Shown: positions 28,102 through 36,997, counted from the first letter of the stretch. The stretch is DNA of 64,000 nucleotides from JAYYPW01 sp036128855 (GCA_036128855.1 JAYYPW010000004.1:16449-80448), one strand, 5' to 3'. A program made the numbers and translations. Notes: generated from the sequence alone by a model not told the origin.

Positions 28102-29908
28102 AATTAGCCTTTTGAGTTTTTAATGATAGAAAATCATCCATAATACCCCGTGCAATGAGGATAGCATTATGATTATTTTCAAGTAATACTACAAGCACGA
28201 CTTCTGGATTAGTAGTAGGTGTAAAAAGGGTAAATATGGAGTGATCTTGAAGATTTTTTGCATATTTTTTATCTTTCCCTGAATGCCTTGCAACTTGAGC
28301 CGTACCTGTTTTAGCAGCAACGGGCCAGGCAAATACACCAAAGCGCTTACCTGTACCTTCTGATGTGACTTTAGACATGGCGTCAACGACATAGGACCAA
28401 TATGTTTGGTCTACTTTCACAGGTGGTAATGGCTGAGAGTCAATAGTTTCAGGCTGGCCAGATGGGTGTTCGTACGCTTGTAAAATATGGGGCTGAAAGC
28501 CCTTGCCTTTATTTGATAAAACTGCCGTTGCCTGGGCAATCTGTAAGGGGGTGCTGAGAGTAGCACCTTGTCCAATACCAGTGATGATTGTATCACCCAC
28601 AAGCCAAGATTGACCGGTATTCTCTTTCCATTCACGTGTGGGTAGTAAACCGGATTTCTCTCCTGGTATATCTATAGCAGTTTTCGTACCAAACCCCCAA
28701 TGACTGAGCATGTCACTAATCCTATCTATACCAAGAAGTAAAGAGAGGTGATAAAAAAATGTATCGTTAGAAATCAAAATAGCCCTGTAGGGACTGACTT
28801 GTCCATGACCTGTTTTAAGCCAATTATGATATACCCATTCAGTATCTCCATATCGAAAAAAACCAGGATCAAATATTTTGTACTGTGGTGAGATAATGCG
28901 ACTTTGTAGGGCATCGAGCACTAAAAAAGGCTTAATAGTAGATGCAGGTGGGAAAAGGCCTGCTATAGCTCTATTAAAAAGTGGCTTATCAGGGTCATTA
29001 AAGAGTGTTTGTATTGCTGCGTCAGGCTCAAGAAAAATGTTTGGATCATAACTAGGGCTGGAATATAAGGCAAGTATTTCGCCGTTTTGGGGGTTGATCA
29101 TAACAGCAGAACCACGAAGTTTTCCCATTCTTTGAGCAATCATTTTTTGTAGGCGCACATCAATGGTGAGAATAAGGTCATCACCATGTAGTGCTGGGAG
29201 TGTAATATCTTCAAAAATAACCTTGCCTTGTGCATTGCGATGAAGCTGCTGTAGACCTTTTTTTCCATGAAGCGCTTTTTGGTAGTATTGTTCTATTCCA
29301 TTAATACCTTGATAAGTAGGTATGTACACTTGGCCAGGTTTAATCTTACGTTTGGAATGGGCCAGGTGAGGTTTAACATAACCAGATACCGGTGCACAAG
29401 CACGCCCACACGGGTAATAGCGTCTAAATTCTGGAACTATCTGTAGTTCAGGGTACTTGTAAAGCACAAGTGATAGAATGTCTCGCTCTTGTTCAGATAA
29501 TTGCTCACAATAGCGAATAGTGGAATTTTTGTGTGATTTTTTCATTTTCTCTATGAAAATACTACGAGATTTTTGTGTTCTCGGTAGCATGTCTACTAAG
29601 GTATCGAGTGTTTCATCGATGTTACTAGACTGCATTGGTTTTATATCTAGGTGAAAAACAGCATGATTTTCTGCAATTACTTGATGGTTTCTATCATATA
29701 TTTTACCTCTGTGTGGAGCTAGGGTGGCAAGCGTAAGCTGGTTGTCTTGTCCTCGCCTATACATTTCTCCACCGTGTATACACTGTAGACTAAATAATCG
29801 AGCAAGTAAGATACACGCCAAAAATAAGAAGAATAACCATGCTAGAAAAAGTCTACGGTTGTGGTTATGGGATTGTATCTGGTAGCTCTGTTGTAGTAGT
29901 GTAGGCAT
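28088..29908 (-). CDS. mrdA: Penicillin-binding protein 2, elongation transpeptidase
   Basis: This 606-residue class B penicillin-binding protein is anchored by one N-terminal membrane segment (about residues 20-40). The transpeptidase domain has all three active-site motifs: STIK in FPPASTIKPF (about residue 317), SND in ISNDTFFYH (about 374) and KTG in VAAKTGTAQV (about 525). The N-terminal dimerisation (pedestal) part includes LAPHRGKIYDRN. Length and order are those of E. coli MrdA. Its ATG overlaps the stop of rlmH by one base. With RodA it makes the lateral wall, indicating a rod-shaped or elongating cell. Confidence 0.97.
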   Translation of the reverse strand: MPTLLQQSYQIQSHNHNRRLFLAWLFFLFLACILLARLFSLQCIHGGEMYRRGQDNQLTLATLAPHRGKIYDRNHQVIAENHAVFHLDIKPMQSSNIDETLDTLVDMLPRTQKSRSIFIEKMKKSHKNSTIRYCEQLSEQERDILSLVLYKYPELQIVPEFRRYYPCGRACAPVSGYVKPHLAHSKRKIKPGQVYIPTYQGINGIEQYYQKALHGKKGLQQLHRNAQGKVIFEDITLPALHGDDLILTIDVRLQKMIAQRMGKLRGSAVMINPQNGEILALYSSPSYDPNIFLEPDAAIQTLFNDPDKPLFNRAIAGLFPPASTIKPFLVLDALQSRIISPQYKIFDPGFFRYGDTEWVYHNWLKTGHGQVSPYRAILISNDTFFYHLSLLLGIDRISDMLSHWGFGTKTAIDIPGEKSGLLPTREWKENTGQSWLVGDTIITGIGQGATLSTPLQIAQATAVLSNKGKGFQPHILQAYEHPSGQPETIDSQPLPPVKVDQTYWSYVVDAMSKVTSEGTGKRFGVFAWPVAAKTGTAQVARHSGKDKKYAKNLQDHSIFTLFTPTTNPEVVLVVLLENNHNAILIARGIMDDFLSLKTQKANYANH

Positions 29909-30375
29909 TAGCGATGATAAGGATGGTTTTTAGCAATACTCATTGCGCGATATAGTTGCTCAACAAGCACAAGTCTAGCAAGACCATGGGGTAAGGTAAA
30001 TGACGACAGCGACAGTATAAAACGAGCAGATTCTCTAGTTGTGCTATGATGCCCATCTGGTCCACCAATCAGAAAACACACTCTGCTTGACTCGTGTTGC
30101 CACTGAGATAATTTATGAGCAAACTCAAGACTGCTTAGTGAATGTCCTCGCTCATCAAGACATACAATAATATCATTGCAACGGATATTTTCTAAGAGTA
30201 GGGTCTTTTCTTTTTCCAGGTAATCTTGTTGCCCCAGATGCAACGAACGCTTAGGCGTTGGGTAGGTGAATATTTCTAAAGTATAGGGATAAGTAAAACG
30301 CTTCTTGTAAAAGTGGATGCCTTCTTTACACCAAGTATCAACGGTGTCCCCAATTGCATGGATATGACATTGCAT
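29908..30375 (-). CDS. rlmH: 23S rRNA (pseudouridine-1915-N3)-methyltransferase
   Basis: This 155-residue SPOUT-class homodimeric enzyme methylates pseudouridine 1915 of 23S rRNA in assembled ribosomes. The trefoil-knot SAM site is visible as VCFLIGGPDGH (about residues 96-106), and the C-terminus has the family pattern LPHGLARLVLVEQLYRA...HPYHR. The length equals E. coli RlmH. It lies three bases after rsfS and overlaps mrdA by one base, matching the conserved gammaproteobacterial order. Confidence 0.96.
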   Translation of the reverse strand: MQCHIHAIGDTVDTWCKEGIHFYKKRFTYPYTLEIFTYPTPKRSLHLGQQDYLEKEKTLLLENIRCNDIIVCLDERGHSLSSLEFAHKLSQWQHESSRVCFLIGGPDGHHSTTRESARFILSLSSFTLPHGLARLVLVEQLYRAMSIAKNHPYHR

Positions 30376-30378
30376 AAT

Positions 30379-30729
30379 CTAGTTATCGCCGAGATGCTTA
30401 TCCCACAGCTTCTCTAGATTGTAGTAGGCTCTGACTTGTGGCAGCATAATGTGCACAATCGTATGATCTAAATCTATTAATATCCACTCGGAAAAATCCT
30501 CTCCTTCAATTTTTGGTTTAGCGTTCTCTTTTGGATAATTATCAATTACTTCTTTGGCAAGACTGCGCGCGTGCCTATGTGATTTGCTTGAACAAATAAT
30601 GAGAAAGTCAGCCACGGAGGAAGTCTGATGGACATCAATATAGACGATATCTTGCCCTTGCTGGTCATCAAGGCTCTGCAATATGTTTTGTACATAGGGT
30701 GGTAAATTTTGTTGGTTTTGTGTAACCAT
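30379..30729 (-). CDS. rsfS: Ribosome silencing factor RsfS
   Basis: This 116-residue protein binds L14 of the large subunit and blocks subunit joining during starvation. Family motifs are VADFLIICSSKSHRHARSLA (about residues 36-55), WILIDL (about 82) and the C-terminal RAYYNLEKLWD. The ATG at 30729 fits the family start. No ribosome site precedes it, so the leader may be very short. It is the first gene of rsfS-rlmH-mrdA-mrdB and is divergent from orn. Confidence 0.95.
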   Translation of the reverse strand: MVTQNQQNLPPYVQNILQSLDDQQGQDIVYIDVHQTSSVADFLIICSSKSHRHARSLAKEVIDNYPKENAKPKIEGEDFSEWILIDLDHTIVHIMLPQVRAYYNLEKLWDKHLGDN

Positions 30730-30771
30730 GTAGTTGAGTGATATATAGACCCACTATGTATAATATTTTTT

Positions 30772-30800
30772 TTGGTTTTTCGCAAGTTTTATCGTATAAT
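30772..30800 (+). promoter_or_regulatory. Sigma70-type promoter of orn
   Basis: TTGGTT and a perfect TATAAT (30795-30800) are 17 bases apart, about 60 bases upstream of the oligoribonuclease ATG. Confidence 0.55.
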
Positions 30801-30861
30801 TTGTACAATTAACTCAATTAGATGGTCAGAATTTGACTACGCATACGACGCGGTGGTACCT

Positions 30862-31404
30862 ATGGGAAAAAAACTAGTGTGGATAGATCTAGAAATGACT
30901 GGTCTAGATGTGGATAGGCATGGAATTATTGAGATTGCAACAATTATAACAGATGAATATCTGCAAAAAATTGCGGAGGGGCCTAATTTAATTATCCATC
31001 AACCTGAAGAAGCTTTAGTCGGTCTTGACGACTGGGTGATGAAAACTCACTCTGAATCTAAGCTTTTTGACGCGGTGCAACAATCTACCCTTAAATTACA
31101 AGAAGCCGAAGAAAAGACTTTGGCATTTATATCAAAGCATATCGAGGCAGGTAAGGCGCCATTATGTGGAAACAGTATAGGTACCGATAGAGCTTTTTTA
31201 CGAAAATATATGCCGAAATTAGAGGCTTATCTACACTATCGGAATATTGACGTGAGCTCGATCAAAATTCTTTATCATGCGTGGAATAAAGGAGTTAAGC
31301 CATTTTACAAGGAAACCCGGCACCGCGCACTGGATGATATCCGGGATTCAATCGACGAGTTAGCATTTTACAAGAAAAACTTTTTTAAATGCGATCAAGA
31401 CTAA
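30862..31404 (+). CDS. orn: Oligoribonuclease
   Basis: This 180-residue DEDDh exonuclease removes nucleotides from 2-5-mer RNAs, including pGpG, the product of cyclic-di-GMP breakdown. The Exo I motif is VWIDLEMTGLD (residues 5-15), Exo II is LCGNSIGTDRAFL (about 95-107), and the Exo III segment has HRALDDIRDS (about 156-165). The frame is open 30 codons further upstream, but the ATG at 30862 gives the normal family start (MGKKLVWIDLE). It lies downstream of a recognisable promoter and is convergent with tsaE, seven bases away. Confidence 0.96.
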   Translation: MGKKLVWIDLEMTGLDVDRHGIIEIATIITDEYLQKIAEGPNLIIHQPEEALVGLDDWVMKTHSESKLFDAVQQSTLKLQEAEEKTLAFISKHIEAGKAPLCGNSIGTDRAFLRKYMPKLEAYLHYRNIDVSSIKILYHAWNKGVKPFYKETRHRALDDIRDSIDELAFYKKNFFKCDQD

Positions 31405-31411
31405 TATTAGG

Positions 31412-31909
31412 TTATATGTCTTCGATGCGGATCTGGGGATTATGGCTTTGAATAGAGAGTTTACGAGCCTCGGGTTTATCAGCAACAAGGAGAAAATGGA
31501 TGCTAAGGTCAGGCTCGCAGAGCTGTTCCATGCCATGTTGTGGCCACTCAACAAGTAAAGTGGCTGTACCATCTAGGTAGTAGTCAACGTCCATATTGAT
31601 AAGCTGTTTTACACTTTTAGTGCGATAGCAGTCAAAATGGTGGTAATAACGACCATCTATATCATAGCTTTGTACAAGGCCGAAGCTTGGGCTTGGTACC
31701 TTATCTATGTAGCCACAGTTACGTAGCCATGTCCTAGTAAATGTAGTCTTGCCACTACCAAGTTCACCATATAGAAATATGGTAATAGGTTTACAAGGGC
31801 ACTTTCTCTGTAAAGATAATACGAATTGATGCAGGCTACCTAGTCCATCTATGTATATATCTTTCTTAGTTAATGCCTGAGGGCTGGTGAAAGAATTTGC
31901 CATGCTCAA
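31412..31909 (-). CDS. tsaE: tRNA threonylcarbamoyladenosine biosynthesis ATPase TsaE
   Basis: This 165-residue ATPase is needed with TsaB, TsaC and TsaD for the t6A37 modification of ANN-reading tRNAs. The Walker A loop is LYGELGSGKTTFTR (about residues 46-59). It is followed by VPSPSFGLVQSY (about 75) and the HHFDCYR segment (about 92). The length is normal. It starts ten bases after rne ends on the same strand, so it is probably co-transcribed with RNase E. Confidence 0.95.
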   Translation of the reverse strand: MSMANSFTSPQALTKKDIYIDGLGSLHQFVLSLQRKCPCKPITIFLYGELGSGKTTFTRTWLRNCGYIDKVPSPSFGLVQSYDIDGRYYHHFDCYRTKSVKQLINMDVDYYLDGTATLLVEWPQHGMEQLCEPDLSIHFLLVADKPEARKLSIQSHNPQIRIEDI

Positions 31910-31919
31910 TGGGTTTTAA

Positions 31920-33896
31920 TTAGTCATCTTGAAAATGGCTTATCGCATTCGCTGATGTGTTTTGTTGATGTGACTGATTACGTCTGCGATTATTATTTGA
32001 TCTACGTCTTTGCGAATGATGGTTGCCGCCTTGTCTGTTGCCTGAGCGCTCTCTCGGTGCATCATTGGACTGCTTGTTCGGGTTATCATATCCATCTCTA
32101 GCACCGCGATTATGTCGGCGACGATTGTTTTTTCTCGGATTATGGCGCTTATTACTAGCTACATCAGAAGTAGGCTTACTTGAAGTGCCAAATAGGGAGT
32201 TCCATATCGTTTGTAGTATGTTTTCACTTTTAGTATCATGGGGTTGGCCATGGCTGTGACTCGGAGATATGCCTTGTGCTCCAGAAGCTTTAGCAAGTGG
32301 CGCTTTAGGTGAGGAATGAACCGGTAACCATGGTTTGTCAGATTGATTTTGGATGATTTGCTCGTAGCTCTTAGGTTGGTTAAATTCTTCACTATTATCT
32401 ATTCTAAAGCGCTTCATAGTATAACGATGTGTGGTGATATTTGCGTTTGGAATAATTTTAATATCAACATTGTGTTTGCTTGTAATGCCTTCGATAAAGG
32501 GGCGTAGTTCGTTGAGTAAGTATGTTGCAACTTCACAAGATACCTGAATTTGTATAACATCTGTATCGTGTACCGCAGTATTTTCTATAATATGTAATAT
32601 ATAGTTGGCATAGGAATCAACACTTCGGCGCTTACCCATGAGGATGCTATCGTCTTCTTCAATCGTTGTCAGGCAAGATTCAAAATACGGAACCCCAAGC
32701 CTTTGTCTAAGCATGAGCATGCACCCGGAAAGTTGTGAGATGGATTCAAATTTTACTTTTGCTCTGTCGTGGGCAATTGCATGAGACATGGCTTGTTCAA
32801 CTTGGCGTTGATGCTCTTTCTCATTCATATCAATAAAATCGATGACAATTATGCCGCCAACATCTCTGAGTTTAAGGATTTGTGCTGTCGCTTGGGCGGC
32901 TTCAAGATTGGTTGAAAGCGCAGTTTCATCTATGCTTTTTCCAGTAGTTGACTTGCCTGAGTTCACATCTATCATGTAGCCTGCTTCGGTACCGTGGACA
33001 ACAATATAGCCGCCAGAGGGGAGTTTAATACTAGTTGAGAAAATGCTTTCTACTTGAGCTTCTATACCGAAATGCTCGTAAATTGGTTTTTCATGAGTAT
33101 ATAGCTCTAGTCTATCGCCTTCTAGCATTTCTGGGCGGGTAGTGCTCAGATAGGCGGAGATATTGTCAAATATAGCTTGATTGTCAGTGATGATTTTTTG
33201 GGTTGAGGGAGATATATTGTCCCGTATGTTGCGAGATATAATATTATCTTCTTCATGAAGTAGTGCTGGTGTAGGGGAGGTTGATGCAGTTTGCACGATA
33301 AGTTCATATTGACGCATAAGTGCAGTAAAGTCCCAGGTTAACTCCGTAATCGAGCGATTAATACCAGCTGTGCGAATAATTAAGCCTATATCTTCAGGGG
33401 GGGCGAGCTCTGCAAGAAGATCTTTGACCTGGTCGCGTTGTGTATTATCTGCTTTGCGAGAAATGCCTTGCTTATTATTTTCTGGAAGTAGGACAAGGTA
33501 AGTCCCTGCAAGTGACAGGTATGTAGTAAGTGCAGCACCTTTGCTATCGTGGCTGAGCTGATCTTTTTTTACTTGAACAATAAGTTTTTGTCCAACGCGC
33601 AAACATTTTGATAGATCAGGTTTGCCATTTTCATCAAGCACATGATTCTGATAAAACTTCGGTGCAACATTGTCAAAAGGAAGAAAGCCGTCCTTTTTAT
33701 CTTTATCATAACGAACAAATACTGCATTTAACTCAGGCCGTAAGCTTTTTATTTCGCCATTGTATATGCTGTTTTTTTCCATTTTAGAATGGATAGATTC
33801 TTCGTCGTAGTGGACTAATTTGCGCTTTTTATCGAGTGCTGCAACTCGAGTTCGGTTCGCTTGATTTGTTATAATGATTTGGTCTGTAGTTCCCAT
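31920..33896 (-). CDS. rne: Ribonuclease E
   Basis: This 658-residue endoribonuclease carries out mRNA decay and rRNA/tRNA processing. The S1 domain spans about residues 38-125 (NSIYNGEIKSLRPELNAVFVRY). The DNase I-like catalytic part contains VIDFIDMNEKEHQRQVE (about 354-370) and RQRLGVPYFESC (about 400-412). The CPxC zinc-link of E. coli RNase E should follow, but only one cysteine is present. The C-terminal 120 residues are a basic Arg/Asn/His-rich tail, shorter than the degradosome scaffold of E. coli. Synteny with divergent rluC, as in E. coli, supports rne over rng. The start ATG lies downstream of a long leader holding a small ORF. Confidence 0.9.
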   Translation of the reverse strand: MGTTDQIIITNQANRTRVAALDKKRKLVHYDEESIHSKMEKNSIYNGEIKSLRPELNAVFVRYDKDKKDGFLPFDNVAPKFYQNHVLDENGKPDLSKCLRVGQKLIVQVKKDQLSHDSKGAALTTYLSLAGTYLVLLPENNKQGISRKADNTQRDQVKDLLAELAPPEDIGLIIRTAGINRSITELTWDFTALMRQYELIVQTASTSPTPALLHEEDNIISRNIRDNISPSTQKIITDNQAIFDNISAYLSTTRPEMLEGDRLELYTHEKPIYEHFGIEAQVESIFSTSIKLPSGGYIVVHGTEAGYMIDVNSGKSTTGKSIDETALSTNLEAAQATAQILKLRDVGGIIVIDFIDMNEKEHQRQVEQAMSHAIAHDRAKVKFESISQLSGCMLMLRQRLGVPYFESCLTTIEEDDSILMGKRRSVDSYANYILHIIENTAVHDTDVIQIQVSCEVATYLLNELRPFIEGITSKHNVDIKIIPNANITTHRYTMKRFRIDNSEEFNQPKSYEQIIQNQSDKPWLPVHSSPKAPLAKASGAQGISPSHSHGQPHDTKSENILQTIWNSLFGTSSKPTSDVASNKRHNPRKNNRRRHNRGARDGYDNPNKQSNDAPRERSGNRQGGNHHSQRRRSNNNRRRNQSHQQNTSANAISHFQDD

Positions 33897-34095
33897 GATA
33901 TGGCCTCTTAGTGTACCCCAGATTTATATGCGCAAGACGATCTGTTGCTTTGCATAGGGGGGTGTTGTTTACAAAAGGGATGTCTCGTATTAAAGGTGCT
34001 GATTGATCAAATGTATCTACCAAAGGTGTAGTTACGTTGCATAGATCAGCAAGTGCTGTAATGGTCATAATAAAAATAAATAACAAGATAGACAT
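33829..34095 (-). CDS. Possible small exported-protein ORF in the rne leader
   Basis: An 88-residue frame begins at an ATG at 34095 and overlaps the start of rne by 68 bases in another frame. Its N-terminus reads like a signal peptide (MSILLFIFIMTITALA), and the mature part would have three cysteines. AAGG directly abuts the ATG, leaving no normal spacer, so translation is uncertain. A TATAAT at 34117-34122 would start the mRNA just ahead of it. It could be a leader peptide coupling to rne, a small secreted protein or a chance ORF. Confidence 0.3.
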   Translation of the reverse strand: MSILLFIFIMTITALADLCNVTTPLVDTFDQSAPLIRDIPFVNNTPLCKATDRLAHINLGYTKRPYHGNYRPNHYNKSSEPNSSCSTR

Positions 34096-34234
34096 CCTTG
34101 CTTGATAGTCGTTGTGATTATAGGGTTTCAGTGATACTCTATACCAGCTTGTATATTGTAGCAAAAAAGATATCGCCTCTCAAGGGAAATCACGAGAAAA
34201 TTTTCTCTAGATAGGTTTAAGGTTGGGTGAAATA
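33897..34234. other. Divergent rne/rluC intergenic region
   Basis: These 338 bases lie between the divergent rne and rluC genes. On the rne side a TATAAT (34117-34122, minus strand) would give a leader of about 210 bases. E. coli rne also has a long leader used for feedback control by RNase E. The small ORF listed separately sits inside it. The rluC side has only an AAGG/GGTGA-type ribosome site. Confidence 0.45.
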
Positions 34235-35140
34235 ATGGTAGCAGGTAAAGTTCACTACGTCGTGGTTTCTAGTGATGACGTTGGGCAAAGATTAGATAAT
34301 TTCCTAATAAAGACTTATAAGGGAATACCAAGTAGTAGACTCTATAAAGCCATAAGGTCGGGAGAGGTTCGAGTAAATGGCGGAAGAGTAAAGCTGTTCT
34401 ACAGGTTGAAGTTGGAAGATAGATTGCGTATACCGCCTTTACATGGGCCTTCTCCAGCACAAGGAGTCAAGCATGCTCAGGCAACTTGGCTAGATGACGC
34501 AGTGCTCTTTGAAGATGAGTGGGTTCTAGTCGTAAACAAACCTGCAGAAATGGCCGTGCATGGAGGAACTGCAACAGCAATTGGTGTTGTAGATTATTTA
34601 AAAAGATATCTTAATGGTCCCTGTTATCTTGTGCATAGATTAGATAAGGGGGTGTCAGGTTGTCTGGTAGTAGCAAAAAGTCGGTTAACCAAAGTGGCGA
34701 TACTGGATAAGTGGAATGACGATAGGTCGTGTAAGCGCTACGAGGCGTTAACATTCGGATTGCATGTTGGAGATAGCTGGGAAATTACGGATGATTTGGT
34801 CGATTCTGAGGGTAAAGTCCAGCATGCTAAAACACTTGCACAGGTCAAGCATCGATTAAATAAAGCACAAATTTTATGGTTGGATATCGAGATAGAGACT
34901 GGTAGGAAGCATCAAATTAGAAAGCATCTAGCTGGTATTGGTATGCCGATTATCGGTGATAAGGTATATGGAAACTATACCGCAAACAAAACTTTTTCTT
35001 CTAACTATGGTGTGGGTATGCTTCTACATGCTAAGCAAATTACATTTTGGCACCCAGAGAAGCAGTGGGTGACGGTTCAAGCTGGGTGGCCAGAAAAAAA
35101 ACAAAATATACTAACACGTCTCATTGAGTTGGATGCTTAA
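34235..35140 (+). CDS. rluC: 23S rRNA pseudouridine synthase RluC
   Basis: This 301-residue enzyme makes pseudouridines 955, 2504 and 2580 in 23S rRNA (E. coli numbering). An N-terminal S4 RNA-binding domain (QRLDNFLIKTY, SGEVRVNGGRVK, residues 15-60) precedes the RluA-type catalytic domain. The catalytic Asp is in LVHRLDKGVSGCLVV (about residue 138). The family segments TGRKHQIRKHLA (about 226) and GDKVYG follow. A TTG four codons upstream is in frame. The ATG at 34235 has the better-spaced GGTGA site. Its 3' end overlaps the convergent dehydrogenase gene by four bases. Confidence 0.95.
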   Translation: MVAGKVHYVVVSSDDVGQRLDNFLIKTYKGIPSSRLYKAIRSGEVRVNGGRVKLFYRLKLEDRLRIPPLHGPSPAQGVKHAQATWLDDAVLFEDEWVLVVNKPAEMAVHGGTATAIGVVDYLKRYLNGPCYLVHRLDKGVSGCLVVAKSRLTKVAILDKWNDDRSCKRYEALTFGLHVGDSWEITDDLVDSEGKVQHAKTLAQVKHRLNKAQILWLDIEIETGRKHQIRKHLAGIGMPIIGDKVYGNYTANKTFSSNYGVGMLLHAKQITFWHPEKQWVTVQAGWPEKKQNILTRLIELDA

Positions 35141-36138
35141 ACTTTTGCCTTGGTTTTAGTGTGGTTTTCAGAAATTTCCCATAGTGATTGGGCTAGATCA
35201 GTACACTGGGCGAGTCCACTCAGCTTTGCGCGAGCAGGCATGCCGCTGAGTTCGAACAATCTATCAGGTCCAAAGTAAAAGTCATCAGGATTAAGGTCAC
35301 ATGCTGCGGCATAAATTGCTGGTAAAGCCCCCGCTATTTGATAAGGCTGGCAAAAGCCACTTAGATTTGCAAAGCGTAGTGCCATACGGTTTAGTGCGCA
35401 ATTTGTCAAATCGCCGATAAAGTCGAAGCAGGAAGTAGAATGAGCAAGGTGGTTAATTTGTGTTAATGTTAAGCCAGGGTGTGCGGCTAAACTGTGCTGA
35501 GGGTAGTTTCCTGCGCGTAATAGAGTGCGTAAGTGGCGGGCAAATAGAAGGTTTGCAAGTTTGCTATGAGCATAAGCGTAGGGCTGTCTATTAAAAGGCT
35601 TAATATATTGCTGGAAGTCTGGTCTACGAAAGCAGGTATGATGTGTTAGTGATGATTGCGTTACTATTCTTGCTTTAGGTGTAGCAAGGATGAGTGGGAG
35701 TAGTCGAATAGTAAAAGAAAATGGACCAAAATGATTGGTAGAGAAAGTTGAATGAATACCGTGCTGGTCAAAGCTGTCTGCATCTGTGGAGATGCCGGCG
35801 TTATTGATCAGGATGTCGAGGCTGTCGTATCGATCATAGATTGTTTGAACAGCTTCTTTAATACTTGTCTCAGATGCAAGGTCAAGGCTAAGGCTGTCAC
35901 AGAGGGCATTTGGATGATCTTCGCGTATACGAGATATAGCTTGATCGGCTTTTAAAGTTGAGCGGCATGCAAGAATGACCTGGGCGCCAAACTGAGCAAA
36001 TACATGGGCGGTCCAATACCCAATTCCAGTATTAGCTCCAGTTATAAGAACAGTCTTTCCTGTTTGGCTCGGGATGGTGTCACGAAGCCATTGTAGGATA
36101 TTGACTGTTGATAGTGTAGGTAAGTGCATAGTAGACAT
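35137..36138 (-). CDS. Short-chain dehydrogenase/reductase
   Basis: This 333-residue NAD(P)-binding oxidoreductase has a Rossmann glycine motif TGANTGIGYW (about residues 27-36), a CRST segment after strand 2 that suggests NADPH preference, and NNAG (about 110). The catalytic Tyr and Lys are in YAHSKLANLLFA (about 188-199), with a Ser nearby (VTQSSLTHH). It resembles the retinol-dehydrogenase/protochlorophyllide-reductase-like branch, longer than classical SDRs. The substrate is unknown. The ATG at 36138 has no ribosome site. A TATAAT ends seven bases before it, so the mRNA may be leaderless. Confidence 0.9.
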   Translation of the reverse strand: MSTMHLPTLSTVNILQWLRDTIPSQTGKTVLITGANTGIGYWTAHVFAQFGAQVILACRSTLKADQAISRIREDHPNALCDSLSLDLASETSIKEAVQTIYDRYDSLDILINNAGISTDADSFDQHGIHSTFSTNHFGPFSFTIRLLPLILATPKARIVTQSSLTHHTCFRRPDFQQYIKPFNRQPYAYAHSKLANLLFARHLRTLLRAGNYPQHSLAAHPGLTLTQINHLAHSTSCFDFIGDLTNCALNRMALRFANLSGFCQPYQIAGALPAIYAAACDLNPDDFYFGPDRLFELSGMPARAKLSGLAQCTDLAQSLWEISENHTKTKAKV

Positions 36139-36144
36139 CGTTGC

Positions 36145-36172
36145 ATTATATCACGTAAAAATGGCTGAACAA
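36145..36172 (-). promoter_or_regulatory. Sigma70-type promoter of the dehydrogenase, predicted leaderless
   Basis: On the minus strand TTGTTC (36167-36172) and a perfect TATAAT (36145-36150) are 16 bases apart. The -10 lies six bases before the ATG at 36138, placing the transcription start at the start codon. Confidence 0.5.
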
Positions 36173-36234
36173 GAGTGATAACGTGTGATATTAGCTCGAT
36201 GAGGCAGTAATATTGATTTATGCTAATTATATTT

Positions 36235-36297
36235 AGCTATAAAATACAGGTTTGCTTATTCGATTTGGAACACAGCATCGAATCAAGATAGCTTTTT
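36235..36297 (+). repeat. Nested inverted repeats followed by a T-run
   Basis: AGCTAT (36235-36240) pairs with ATAGCT (36288-36293). Inside them ATTCGAT (36258-36264) pairs with ATCGAAT (36277-36283). The right outer arm runs into TTTTT (36293-36297). Read on the plus strand this resembles the end of a small transcript or a weak terminator, although no plus-strand gene precedes it. Confidence 0.35.
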
Positions 36298-36410
36298 AAC
36301 TCACCGGGGCTGCATAGTCCATGTGGCTACATGTTTTCTAACACGTAATTTATAACCAGATAAGTTGGGATGAAAGTTATAAGTAAAGTATTTCCACCGG
36401 CCTTGCACGC

Positions 36411-36430
36411 ATAAGTTTTATGAAACTTAT
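36411..36430. repeat. Perfect hairpin, 8-base stem
   Basis: ATAAGTTT and AAACTTAT flank a TATG loop. There is no adjacent T-run. Function unknown; an operator or RNA hairpin is possible. Confidence 0.4.
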
Positions 36431-36644
36431 CTACTGAAAGCGAGCATGTTTGAGATGCAAAAAGATAGGTGAAAACCTAGATGAAATGCGGATAGGTTAT
36501 TGAATTTTTCCAGATCAGTTAGTCAATACAAAGGTTTTATAATAATCCCCTAAATTACCAATCTAAATAGATTGTGTTTAAAAGGCTAGATTAAGACAGG
36601 ATTGTAGTAAGTCAACGTACAAGAATGACTTGAGATATAGGTCA

Positions 36645-36664
36645 TAGAAAATATAAATTTTCTA
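36645..36664. repeat. AT-rich perfect hairpin, 8-base stem
   Basis: TAGAAAAT and ATTTTCTA flank an ATAA loop. In such AT-rich DNA a chance origin is possible. Confidence 0.3.
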
Positions 36665-36997
36665 GTAATCGTTGTATAGAGTCAAAAATATTGCTGTTCT
36701 TTATAGCATGGAAGTAAGATTGTTCCCATATTGCTTAGGCTGTATTTCAAGCTGAATGTTTATAGTAAAAGTTGAATACGAGCTAAAGGCTGTCTTGCAA
36801 TGGGTGTGTCAAAAAAATGTGGTATTGTTAAGAGTTTCTGGTAGATGTAAAACAGTTGGATACTACATTGTCTTGTACTCTATACTTGAGTAAGAAGTTA
36901 TAATTATAAATTTTTTCTTAAAGACAATTTACCTAGGATATCTTTGTAGTACTAGGTGATTCAGGATAATATATAACGCATAAAAAGAGGATACTAA

